From positions 1-64,000 of the forward strand of contig CAKQVG010000002.1 in the NCBI GenBank assembly GCA_934277695.1: a stretch of 64,000 nucleotides of DNA, read 5' to 3'. Origin of the DNA: CAG-238 sp934277695. GTDB taxonomy: Bacteria > Bacillota > Clostridia > Peptostreptococcales > Anaerovoracaceae. Both the position numbers and the translations under genes were made by a program. Positions 25,372-32,640 of the stretch are shown piece by piece. A model generated the notes under the pieces. It saw only the letters and a list, made by a program, of their open reading frames with translations. It did not search any database and was not told the DNA's origin. How positions within the stretch are numbered: the first letter of the stretch is position 1; every line of letters begins with the position of its first letter.

Positions 25372-25777
25372 TGCTCAAAAGTTCACGGATTTCTCTCAGT
25401 ACTTCGAGTGTCTGCTCATTTATGTCAGGTTCTGGGGCAGCTTCAGCTTCGGACGCAGCCTTTTCTTCCGCTTTGTCCTTCGAGGCAAGCAGCCTGTTGA
25501 AGGCTTTCATCATGGAGAAGATGACAAATGCGGTGATGAGAAAGACGATAACGGCCTGGATGAAGTTGCCGACCATGATTTTGGCATCGCCGACGGAAAT
25601 ACAGAGTCCGGTAAAGTCGATTCCTCCGGTAATCATTCCGATGAGCGGGGTGATGATGTCTCCGACAAGCGAGTTTACGATTGCCGTGAATGCACCTCCT
25701 ATGATGATGCCGACTGCCATGCTCATAACATCGCCTCTTGCAATAAATTCTTTGAATTCTGTCATAAATTTTCTCAT
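25364..25777 (-). CDS. mscL: Large-conductance mechanosensitive channel
   Basis: A 137-residue MscL that opens under membrane tension to release solutes on osmotic downshock. The N-terminal amphipathic helix MRKFMTEFKEFIARGDV, TM1 with AVGIIIGGAFTAIVNSLV, TM2 with AVIVFLITAFVIFSMMKA and a charged C-terminal helix are all present. The start at 25777 overlaps the maf stop (ATGA) and follows AAGGAG; the longer reading adds eleven residues inside maf. Confidence 0.95.
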   Translation of the reverse strand: MRKFMTEFKEFIARGDVMSMAVGIIIGGAFTAIVNSLVGDIITPLIGMITGGIDFTGLCISVGDAKIMVGNFIQAVIVFLITAFVIFSMMKAFNRLLASKDKAEEKAASEAEAAPEPDINEQTLEVLREIRELLSKK

Positions 25778-26355
25778 AATTTTGTAAGCTCCTTTTCGAT
25801 TCTTTCCCACGGAAAACCAACTACATTATCATAGTCACCTTCAATGTGATCGATATGTTTGGAGAAAATTCCCTGGATTGCGTATGCGCCCGCTTTATCG
25901 TACGGCTCGTCCGTGTCAAGATAGGCGTTTAATTCTTCATCTGAAAAATCCTTTACGAAAACCTTGGTTATTTCTGCGAAAACACGTGCGTTCTGCATGC
26001 CTGCCTCCACCAAAGCGCATCCTGTCACAACAAAATGCACATCATTTCGAAGCGAGGAGATCATGCGAAAGGCATCCTCGCGGTCTTCCGGTTTTCCCAT
26101 GATTTCGTCTTTGTAAACGATTGTGTCTGCGGCGATGATGATCGGCGCCTTTCCGTCCGAAGCGAGATACTCCGCTTCGACGGCTTTTGCTTTTTTGAGA
26201 GCAAGAAACATTACCGTCTGGCACATGCCGTGCTCGGGCGGAATGTTCTCGTCGATCTCGGCGGGATGAACGACAGGGCGGATCCCGTGTTTTTTCATCA
26301 TTTCAATGCGGCGCGGCGAGCCGGACGCCAGAATATAGGTACGATCTTTGTCCAT
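25774..26355 (-). CDS. maf: Maf-family nucleoside triphosphate pyrophosphatase
   Basis: A 193-residue Maf protein that hydrolyses non-canonical or excess nucleotides (dTTP/UTP pyrophosphatase type). The signature LASGSPRRIEMM begins at about residue 9, the catalytic region AADTIVYKDEIMGKP is at about 75-90, and GAYAIQG is present near the end. ATG at 26355 follows AAAGGAAAAGGAA; the longer reading would run into the divergent spoVA promoter region. It is co-transcribed with mscL. Confidence 0.92.
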   Translation of the reverse strand: MDKDRTYILASGSPRRIEMMKKHGIRPVVHPAEIDENIPPEHGMCQTVMFLALKKAKAVEAEYLASDGKAPIIIAADTIVYKDEIMGKPEDREDAFRMISSLRNDVHFVVTGCALVEAGMQNARVFAEITKVFVKDFSDEELNAYLDTDEPYDKAGAYAIQGIFSKHIDHIEGDYDNVVGFPWERIEKELTKL

Positions 26356-26394
26356 TTTCCTTTTCCTTTGCAATTTAATAACAACAATATTATT

Positions 26395-26422
26395 GCATAT
26401 TTTCTGCAAAAAGGAAATACTA
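26395..26422 (+). promoter_or_regulatory. Possible forespore (sigma F/G) promoter of spoVAC
   Basis: GCATA (26395-26399), 16 bases, AATACTA (26416-26422) resemble sigma-G type GHATR and CATWHTA boxes; spacing is one or two bases short. spoVA operons are known sigma-G targets in Bacillus. Low certainty. Confidence 0.3.
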
Positions 26423-26448
26423 AAAATGTGAAGAGAGGAGCGATTGAA

Positions 26449-26928
26449 ATGGCACAAATCAGTGAGGAAAAAAATAAAGCGCAGGAAAAACAAAAGAAAG
26501 AAATCGCCAAAGCGTACGGAAAATATGCAAAGGAATTTACGCCGAAACCGACGTATTTTTCAAACTGCCTTAAGGCATTCATCGTGGGCGGTGCAATCTG
26601 CATGGCGGCTTTTGCATTTCAGACCTATCTGCAGGGAAAGGGCGTGTCGGAAAAAGATGCGGGTGCATTCGTTACCATAACGCTCGTGATGCTTGCCCAG
26701 CTGCTTACGGGGCTTGGAGTCTTCGATGTAATCGCAAAGTTTGCCGGAGCGGGCGTGATCGTGCCGATAACCGGGTTTTCCAATTCCATGGTAGCGCCTG
26801 CACTGGAATATAAACGGGAAGGACCGGTGCTTGGCGTGGGTGCCAAGCTTTTTAGCGTCGCAGGGCCGGTTCTGGTCTGCGGCATAAGCGCGGCTACAAT
26901 CGTAGGCGTAATTTATTGGCTGATGTAG
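26449..26928 (+). CDS. spoVAC: Stage V sporulation protein AC
   Basis: A 159-residue membrane protein of the SpoVA channel that moves calcium-dipicolinic acid into the developing spore and out during germination. It has a charged N-terminus of about 40 residues and four hydrophobic segments, with the SpoVAC pattern TYFSNCLKAFIVGGAIC and GVFDVIAKFAGAGVIVPITG. GAGGAG eight bases upstream fixes ATG at 26449. First gene of the three-gene spoVACDE set usual in Clostridia. Confidence 0.93.
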   Translation: MAQISEEKNKAQEKQKKEIAKAYGKYAKEFTPKPTYFSNCLKAFIVGGAICMAAFAFQTYLQGKGVSEKDAGAFVTITLVMLAQLLTGLGVFDVIAKFAGAGVIVPITGFSNSMVAPALEYKREGPVLGVGAKLFSVAGPVLVCGISAATIVGVIYWLM

Positions 26929-26949
26929 GCCGGTTTGGAGGAGAAAAAG

Positions 26950-27984
26950 ATGGCAAGAAAGAAACAAGGGCTGCAGACCGTAAGATTTGAGAAGAAACCC
27001 TATATCATCGGCAGGGGAAATGTAGTCGGCAAGAAGGAAAGCGAAGGACCGCTCGCATCGTATTTTGACGAATCACTTACAGACGATATGTACGGGGAAA
27101 AGTCGTGGGAAAAGGCAGAATCCAAGATGCTCCAGACCGCGATGACCAAGGCCTGCACCAGAGCGCAGCTCAGTAAAGAAAACATTGATGTCATGCTGAG
27201 CGGGGATTTGGTCAATCAGATCATGTCCTCGTCGTTTACGGCAAGAAACATGCACATTCCCTTCCTGGGCCTTTACGGAGCCTGCTCGACAATGACCGAA
27301 TCCATGGTGCTCGGCTCAATGCTGATCGACGGAGAGTTCGCATCGAATGTGCTTGCGGGGGCGTCCAGCCATTTCTGCACGGCGGAGAGACAATTCCGAA
27401 TGCCGGTTGAACACGGAAATCAAAGACCGCCGTCGGCGCAATGGACAGCAACTGCGGCAGGAGCTGTGGTGATCTCCGAGTCGGCGGGAGGAAACTTAGC
27501 GGTGAATATTCGGGTAACCGATGCCACTGTGGGAAAAGTTATCGATGCCGGAATCAAGGATGCAAATCAGATGGGAGCTGCTATGGCTCCCGCGGCAGTG
27601 GATACGCTGCTGAACCATCTGCAGGATACAGGCAGAGAGATTGACTACTATGACTTGGTTGTAACCGGAGACCTTGGATATATAGGAAAGGACATCATGT
27701 GCGATCTGCTTGTCGATGCAGGGCTTGATTCGAGAAAAGTGTTCGGACACTACGATGACTGCGGCACGATGCTTTTTGCAAAAGATCAGGATGTGCACGG
27801 GGGAGGAAGCGGATGCGGCTGCTCGGCTGCCGTTCTCACCGGGAGCCTTCTCAAAAAAATGGAGCAGGGAGAGTATAAGAGAATCCTGCTCATGTCGACC
27901 GGAGCGCTTCTTTCAACGATTTCTCCGTTCCAGGGAGAAAGCATTCCGGGAATCGCGCATGCCGTTGCATTGGAGGTGGAATGA
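26950..27984 (+). CDS. spoVAD: Stage V sporulation protein AD
   Basis: A 344-residue thiolase-fold protein that binds dipicolinic acid as part of the SpoVA complex. Typical stretches are RNMHIPFLGLYGACSTMTES, GASSHFCTAERQFR and CGTMLFAKDQDVHGGGSGC (each partial). GGAGGAG sets ATG at 26950 rather than the upstream TTG. The end overlaps spoVAE at the single base of TGATG-type coupling. Confidence 0.94.
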   Translation: MARKKQGLQTVRFEKKPYIIGRGNVVGKKESEGPLASYFDESLTDDMYGEKSWEKAESKMLQTAMTKACTRAQLSKENIDVMLSGDLVNQIMSSSFTARNMHIPFLGLYGACSTMTESMVLGSMLIDGEFASNVLAGASSHFCTAERQFRMPVEHGNQRPPSAQWTATAAGAVVISESAGGNLAVNIRVTDATVGKVIDAGIKDANQMGAAMAPAAVDTLLNHLQDTGREIDYYDLVVTGDLGYIGKDIMCDLLVDAGLDSRKVFGHYDDCGTMLFAKDQDVHGGGSGCGCSAAVLTGSLLKKMEQGEYKRILLMSTGALLSTISPFQGESIPGIAHAVALEVE

Positions 27985-28340
27985 TGGATTATGTATGGGC
28001 ATTTGTGATAGGCGGTCTTTTCTGCGTGGCAGGACAGATTCTTATGGATACTACGAAGCTGACCGCACCGAGAATTCTGGTCATCTTCGTCTTGGCGGGT
28101 GTGGTCCTTCAGGCATTTAACCTGTATGAGCCTATCGTAGAACTCGCCGGAAACGGTGCAACGACGCCGCTGCCGGGATTCGGATACAACCTTGCAAAGG
28201 GTGCAATGGAAGGTGCAAAGGACGGATTCCTGCCTGCGATAACAGGTCCGATAAAAGCAACCGCCGCAGGGGTGGCTGTGGCGATTACGTTCGGTTATAT
28301 TGTTTCACTGATTTTTAATCCGAAGTCACCGAAGAGGTAA
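27984..28340 (+). CDS. spoVAE: Stage V sporulation protein AE (SpoVAEb type)
   Basis: A 118-residue membrane protein with three to four helices and the family PLPGFGYNLAKGAMEGAKDG stretch, completing the minimal SpoVA set. Two adjacent ATGs follow GGAGGTGG; the second (27984) has the better six-base spacing. No spoVAA, AB or AF is nearby, as is usual in Clostridia. Confidence 0.92.
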   Translation: MDYVWAFVIGGLFCVAGQILMDTTKLTAPRILVIFVLAGVVLQAFNLYEPIVELAGNGATTPLPGFGYNLAKGAMEGAKDGFLPAITGPIKATAAGVAVAITFGYIVSLIFNPKSPKR

Positions 28341-28354
28341 CTCCGGAGGCAAAA

Positions 28355-29668
28355 TCAAGTGTCAAGACTGTCTGCGTCAAGAAGGAATTCCTTAACTCCC
28401 ATAGTGACATAGCCTTTTTCATCACGCCTTGGCTTTATGCTTTTTTCGACGAGAATGATTTTTTTAAAGGAATCAGCTGTCTTGTCGAAAGAAGCTGCTT
28501 CTTGTTCATATTTTTGTTTGTCGGGAATTGCGTAAGCTGATTGAATATAGTATTTTTTGCTGCCGAGTGTGGCAACGAAGTCAATTTCACGCTGCACACG
28601 AATTTCCTTGCCGTTTTTATCTTTCTCACGCGACTCCACACAACCGACATCTACGCGGTATCCGCGGTAACGAAGCTCGTTGTATATGATGTTTTCCATG
28701 ATATGTGTACCCTCAAGCTGTCTGAAATTCAGCCTCGCATTGCGAAGCCCCACATCCTCAAAATAAATCTTGTATGGAGTGCCGATATATTTTCGGCCCT
28801 TGATGTTGTAGCGTTTGACACGCATAAGCATAAAAGCATCTTCCATGTGTTCAATGTACTTATCGACAGTATATGCACTTATTTTCTCTTGTCGCTGTGA
28901 AGCAAAAGTGTCCGCAATTTTTTTTGGATTTGTAAGAGAGGAAATGCCGGATGCAATAACATCAAGTACTTCACCGATTAAAGCCGAGTCGGAAAGATTA
29001 TGGCGGGCAATAATGTCTTTTAGGTAGAGTCCGCCAATCTGAGAAACCAAATAAGTTGATTTCTGCTCATCGGTCAGCATGAGTGCGATTGCAGGCAATC
29101 CACCGTAAACCGAATAATCATCAAAAGCTTCACTTTTGTCGCCTCCTTTAAATGAATAATATTCAGAAAAGGACAGCGGCAAAACGTGGATTTCATCACC
29201 TCTCCCTGAAAACTCGGTAATAATGTCTTTGGACAAAAATTTTGAATTGCTGCCGGTGACATACACATCCATGTTGGATTTACGTAGGAAGCCATTAAGA
29301 ACCGATTCAAACGCGCCTAAATTCTGAACCTCATCCAACAAGATATAATACATATCATTGTCTGTAATTTGCGGAAGAATCCAGCGCAGGAATTTTTCCG
29401 GATCCACTTTACGATTTTCGAATTCATTATCAAGTGAAATCGGATTTTCGCCTATTTTCATCAGATCTTCAGCTGAATCAAAAGCAAATTTAATAATATG
29501 GTTTTCTTTGACACCATCATTGATGAGGTATTCATAAAATAAATTATTAAGCAGATAGGATTTCCCGCATCTGCGTATCCCTGTAATGATTTTAATCAAG
29601 CCGTTATGCTTTCGGACGATGAGTCTGTTAAGATAGACATCTCGTCTGATAATTGTATTGTTATTCAT
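28355..29668 (-). CDS. AAA-family ATPase with DUF4143 domain
   Basis: A 437-residue protein with an AAA_14-like ATPase domain (Walker A GIRRCGKSYLL, Walker B YYILLDEVQNLG) and a C-terminal DUF4143 domain containing REIDFVATLGSKKYYIQSAY, a nuclease-like strand pattern. Such proteins are common, patchily distributed and of unknown function; mobility or defence links are often suspected. The gene is visibly richer in A+T than spoVA or the surface locus beside it, and has its own promoter. ATG at 29668 follows TGAGG; the ATG four codons upstream lacks a ribosome binding site. Possibly acquired. Confidence 0.85.
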   Translation of the reverse strand: MNNNTIIRRDVYLNRLIVRKHNGLIKIITGIRRCGKSYLLNNLFYEYLINDGVKENHIIKFAFDSAEDLMKIGENPISLDNEFENRKVDPEKFLRWILPQITDNDMYYILLDEVQNLGAFESVLNGFLRKSNMDVYVTGSNSKFLSKDIITEFSGRGDEIHVLPLSFSEYYSFKGGDKSEAFDDYSVYGGLPAIALMLTDEQKSTYLVSQIGGLYLKDIIARHNLSDSALIGEVLDVIASGISSLTNPKKIADTFASQRQEKISAYTVDKYIEHMEDAFMLMRVKRYNIKGRKYIGTPYKIYFEDVGLRNARLNFRQLEGTHIMENIIYNELRYRGYRVDVGCVESREKDKNGKEIRVQREIDFVATLGSKKYYIQSAYAIPDKQKYEQEAASFDKTADSFKKIILVEKSIKPRRDEKGYVTMGVKEFLLDADSLDT

Positions 29669-29671
29669 TTG

Positions 29672-29694
29672 GAACCTCATTTAATATTTTTGCC
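29672..29694. repeat. Direct repeat, copy 1 (over the DUF4143 ribosome binding site)
   Basis: This 23-base copy matches the copy at 29748-29770 at 21 positions in the same orientation. It contains the TGAGG used by the DUF4143 start. Candidate operator. Confidence 0.6.
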
Positions 29695-29718
29695 ATTTTC
29701 GGCATTTTTATTAAAAAT

Positions 29719-29747
29719 ATTATATTTGCAAGTAAACAGAAAGTCAA
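29719..29747 (-). promoter_or_regulatory. Promoter of the DUF4143 gene
   Basis: On the minus strand TTGACT (29747-29742), 17 bases, consensus TATAAT (29724-29719). It lies exactly between the two copies of the 23-base repeat. Confidence 0.7.
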
Positions 29748-29770
29748 GAACCTCATTGATTATTTTTGCC
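29748..29770. repeat. Direct repeat, copy 2 (abutting the -35 of the DUF4143 promoter)
   Basis: Same 23-base sequence as 29672-29694 with two substitutions, 76 bases away, ending at the -35 box. Confidence 0.6.
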
Positions 29771-29786
29771 GCTTAATGCAAAAGCA

Positions 29787-29815
29787 TTTACAAAGCAGCA
29801 AAAAAATGATAAACT
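29787..29815 (+). promoter_or_regulatory. Promoter of the surface-polymer locus
   Basis: TTTACA (29787-29792), 17 bases, TAAACT (29810-29815). The expected transcription start falls at about 29822, the A of the first gene's ATG, implying a leaderless message. Confidence 0.5.
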
Positions 29816-29821
29816 TAAGGG

Positions 29822-30949
29822 ATGAAAAAAATAGCAATTTATATTATGAGAATCGGTTTAAACTTCATATATGCGGTGCTCAAGATTTTTCCGACGCAGA
29901 AGAACAAGGTGATCTTTCTGAGCCGTCAGTCAAACACATTGACGCTTGACTTCAAGATGACGCAGGAAGAACTCAGGCGCGAGCGGCCGGACATCAAAAT
30001 CGTTACGATCTGTCATAGGCTCGAAGGCGAGGGCAGTGGTGCCGCCGCATTCGCAAAGTCGACCCTGAAAAGCATGTATCATTTGGCGACTTCTTCGGTG
30101 TGCGTTCTTGATGCATACTGGCCTGCGGTCTCAATCCTTCACCACAAGAAAAGCCTTACGGTGATTCAAATGTGGCATGCGCTCGGCAAGATTAAACAGT
30201 CCGGATACCAGACATTGGGCAAGGAATCTGGAAGAGGAGAGGAAATTGCACGCCTCATGAAGATGCATGAAGGCTACGATTACATCCTTGCGGGTGGAAG
30301 CGCGTGGAATCCTTTTTACTGCAAGTCGTTCAACACCACAGAGGACAAACTGGTGAACTGCGGACTGCCGAGAATCGATTATCTGCTTGAGACCGAAGAG
30401 CGAAACAGAAATGCCGTGATGGAAGCTTATCCGGAATTTAAGGACAAGAAGGTGGTGCTGTATGCTCCGACATTTCGGCGGAACATCGAGCTGCGCTGGC
30501 AGGGTCTTGCGGATATCGCGGGCAAAGACAGTGATTTTGTGCTTGTAATCAAAGGGCATCCGAATCAGCGCATCGAACTTGACGAGCTGCCGGATAGGGA
30601 AGGCATATACACCTGTCCCGAGTTTTCGTCGGCGGAAGTGCTTGCGGCATGCGACTATCTGATTACAGATTATTCGGCAATTGCAATCGAAGGAGCGGTG
30701 CTCAGCAAACCGACTTACTATTTTGTTTACGACTACGAAGAATATCGCCGTAAGAACGGCATGAACATAGACCTTTTTGAGACGATGCCCGGATGCGTGT
30801 TCAGAGACGCAGACGAACTTATCAAGAACCTCAGAGAGGGGAATTATAACAGGGAGGCATTGGAAAACTATAGACAGCACTATCTCCCTGAAAATCCGGG
30901 AACTTCCACGAAACAGATATGCTCGCTTATTTTGAGCAATTTGGGATAA
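29822..30949 (+). CDS. CDP-glycerol glycerophosphotransferase family protein (TagB/TagF-like)
   Basis: A 375-residue glycerophosphotransferase of the teichoic acid type, moving glycerol phosphate from CDP-glycerol to a lipid-linked or polymer acceptor at the inner membrane face. Landmarks are WHALGKIKQSG (catalytic His), VLYAPTFRRN, KGHPNQ and ITDYSAIAIEGAVLSKPTYYF. The N-terminus is amphipathic. AAGGG touches the ATG with no spacer, so normal Shine-Dalgarno initiation looks poor. It opens a run of seven same-strand genes ending with an LCP ligase; no tagA, tagO or tagD is present in the window. Confidence 0.9.
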   Translation: MKKIAIYIMRIGLNFIYAVLKIFPTQKNKVIFLSRQSNTLTLDFKMTQEELRRERPDIKIVTICHRLEGEGSGAAAFAKSTLKSMYHLATSSVCVLDAYWPAVSILHHKKSLTVIQMWHALGKIKQSGYQTLGKESGRGEEIARLMKMHEGYDYILAGGSAWNPFYCKSFNTTEDKLVNCGLPRIDYLLETEERNRNAVMEAYPEFKDKKVVLYAPTFRRNIELRWQGLADIAGKDSDFVLVIKGHPNQRIELDELPDREGIYTCPEFSSAEVLAACDYLITDYSAIAIEGAVLSKPTYYFVYDYEEYRRKNGMNIDLFETMPGCVFRDADELIKNLREGNYNREALENYRQHYLPENPGTSTKQICSLILSNLG

Positions 30950-30980
30950 CACGGTACATTTTAGAAAACGAGGATACGCA

Positions 30981-32039
30981 ATGGACTTTTTTAAATTCAG
31001 CAGATGGGCAATCAAGAAGATGAAGCTTGTTCTTCTGTATTTCAGAAGAATACTCTTTGCAAAGAATCACTTCAAGTGTCCGTTCTACAAGAAAATAAGA
31101 GCAAATCTTTCCGGAGGATTCCTGGCGGATCAGTGGATGCTGTATGATTTTGATCATAATGACAGACACGAATATCTCTCGGAATTCGACTGGTACCGCT
31201 CAAGATATATCAACGAGCCGTTTGACTTTGTATGCAACAACAAGATTGCGTCGGCGGAGATTCTGAAGCAGTACGTAAGGGTTCCGGAAAGCTATATGAT
31301 TAAGAACAGAGGCTTTCTTTCGAGTTTTCAGAGCGTTGCCATGGAGTATGAGGATGCGCTGACTTTGCTCAAAGAAAAAGGCAGTTACTTCTTTAAACCT
31401 TACGGCAAGGGCAAGGGCACCGGCGTGGTGATTATGACATACGACTACGAAAAGGACACCCCTTGCATCGACCTGAAACCGATAACAAAAGAAGAATTCA
31501 TAAATTATCTCAAGAAGCATGACGATTGGTTCCTGAGCGAAGCGATGAAACAGCATCATTTCCTGGATGAAATTTATGACAAAACGGTAAACACGATTCG
31601 TTTCATTACCCTCAAAGACCCTAAGACGCATCAGTTTAAAGTGTTCTTTGCGGTTCAGAGAATCGGAACGAAAGAGACCATTCCCGTGGACAACGGAAGC
31701 CGCGGCGGTCTTGTTGCCAACATCGACCTTGAAACGGGCGTACTGAGCGAAGCAAGATGTCTGCACAACAGAAATGTTTACAAAGTGCATCCGGATTCGG
31801 GGGCACCGATTGAAGGCGTACAAGTTCCGGGATGGCAGAAGCTGAAGGAAGATATGCTTGCGCTTGCAAACAAGCTGCCTTATATGCATTTCATCGCATG
31901 GGACATTTTGATTACGGAAGAGGGACATTGCATTATTGAAGCAAACACTTCTTCGGGTGTCAATATCATCCAGCTTTGGGGTGGACAGCGCCACAAGGAA
32001 CTCGGAGATTTTTACCGTTACCACGGAGTTATTAAATAA
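30981..32039 (+). CDS. Sugar-transfer associated ATP-grasp protein
   Basis: A 352-residue protein of the ATPgrasp_ST type. The N-terminal third resembles the helical cap of this group, Lys in FFKPYGKGKGTGVV (about 139) should bind ATP, NTIRFITLKD and GSRGGLVANIDLETG are core strands, and the late EANTSSGVNIIQ holds the metal-binding Glu and Asn. ATP-grasp enzymes join carboxylates to amines through acyl phosphates, so this may add an amino acid or peptide to a surface polymer; the substrate is not known. It lies 31 bases after the TagB-like gene. Confidence 0.82.
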   Translation: MDFFKFSRWAIKKMKLVLLYFRRILFAKNHFKCPFYKKIRANLSGGFLADQWMLYDFDHNDRHEYLSEFDWYRSRYINEPFDFVCNNKIASAEILKQYVRVPESYMIKNRGFLSSFQSVAMEYEDALTLLKEKGSYFFKPYGKGKGTGVVIMTYDYEKDTPCIDLKPITKEEFINYLKKHDDWFLSEAMKQHHFLDEIYDKTVNTIRFITLKDPKTHQFKVFFAVQRIGTKETIPVDNGSRGGLVANIDLETGVLSEARCLHNRNVYKVHPDSGAPIEGVQVPGWQKLKEDMLALANKLPYMHFIAWDILITEEGHCIIEANTSSGVNIIQLWGGQRHKELGDFYRYHGVIK

Positions 32040-32049
32040 GGAAAAGATT

Positions 32050-32640
32050 ATGAAATATATCATTATGGCAGACGGCAAGGGAACCAGATGGGGAAACTAT
32101 CAGGACATCCCGAAACATCTGATTCAAATCGGCGGCGAGACGCTGCTTGGACGGACCGTAAGACTTTTGAACGAAAAAGATCCGGGGTGTGAGGTGGTGA
32201 TTACTTCGCATGACGAAAGATACGAGTTCGAAGGGGCAAAGCGCTATGAGCCGAAGAACAACCGGCTTGAAATCGACCGTTTTACGGAAGAACTGATTGC
32301 GGATGATATCTGTTTCCTCTACGGAGATACGTATTATTCCGAAGAGGCGGTTGAGACGATTACAGCAGAGCCTGTGGATGACATTCTGTTCTTTGGCAAC
32401 GCACGGGCAATCGTTGCGGTTAAAGTCGCGGACGGCGAGGTGTTTAAGCACCATGTTGACAGAGTCAGAACGCTGTTTCTCGAAGGCAAGATCGAAAAAT
32501 GCATCGGGTGGCAGGTTTATCAGTCTTTTCTGAACCTTCCGTTCGGTGAGAAAAAAATAGATACCAAGTTTGTATTGCTAAAAGACGGCACAGAGGATTT
32601 CAACTCCCCTGAGGACTATAACAGGAGGAAAAGCAAATAA
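32050..32640 (+). CDS. Nucleotidyltransferase family protein (NTP-transferase fold)
   Basis: A 196-residue nucleotidyltransferase-like protein: MADGKGTRWG near the start is a variant of the GxGxRxxP loop, PKHLIQIGGETLLGRTV follows, and FLYGDTYY carries the metal-binding Asp. Similar enzymes activate sugar or polyol phosphates as CDP- or UDP-donors, so it may make a precursor for the polymer built by this locus. AAGGAAAAG sets the ATG at 32050. Its stop overlaps the next start (TAATG). Confidence 0.8.
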   Translation: MKYIIMADGKGTRWGNYQDIPKHLIQIGGETLLGRTVRLLNEKDPGCEVVITSHDERYEFEGAKRYEPKNNRLEIDRFTEELIADDICFLYGDTYYSEEAVETITAEPVDDILFFGNARAIVAVKVADGEVFKHHVDRVRTLFLEGKIEKCIGWQVYQSFLNLPFGEKKIDTKFVLLKDGTEDFNSPEDYNRRKSK

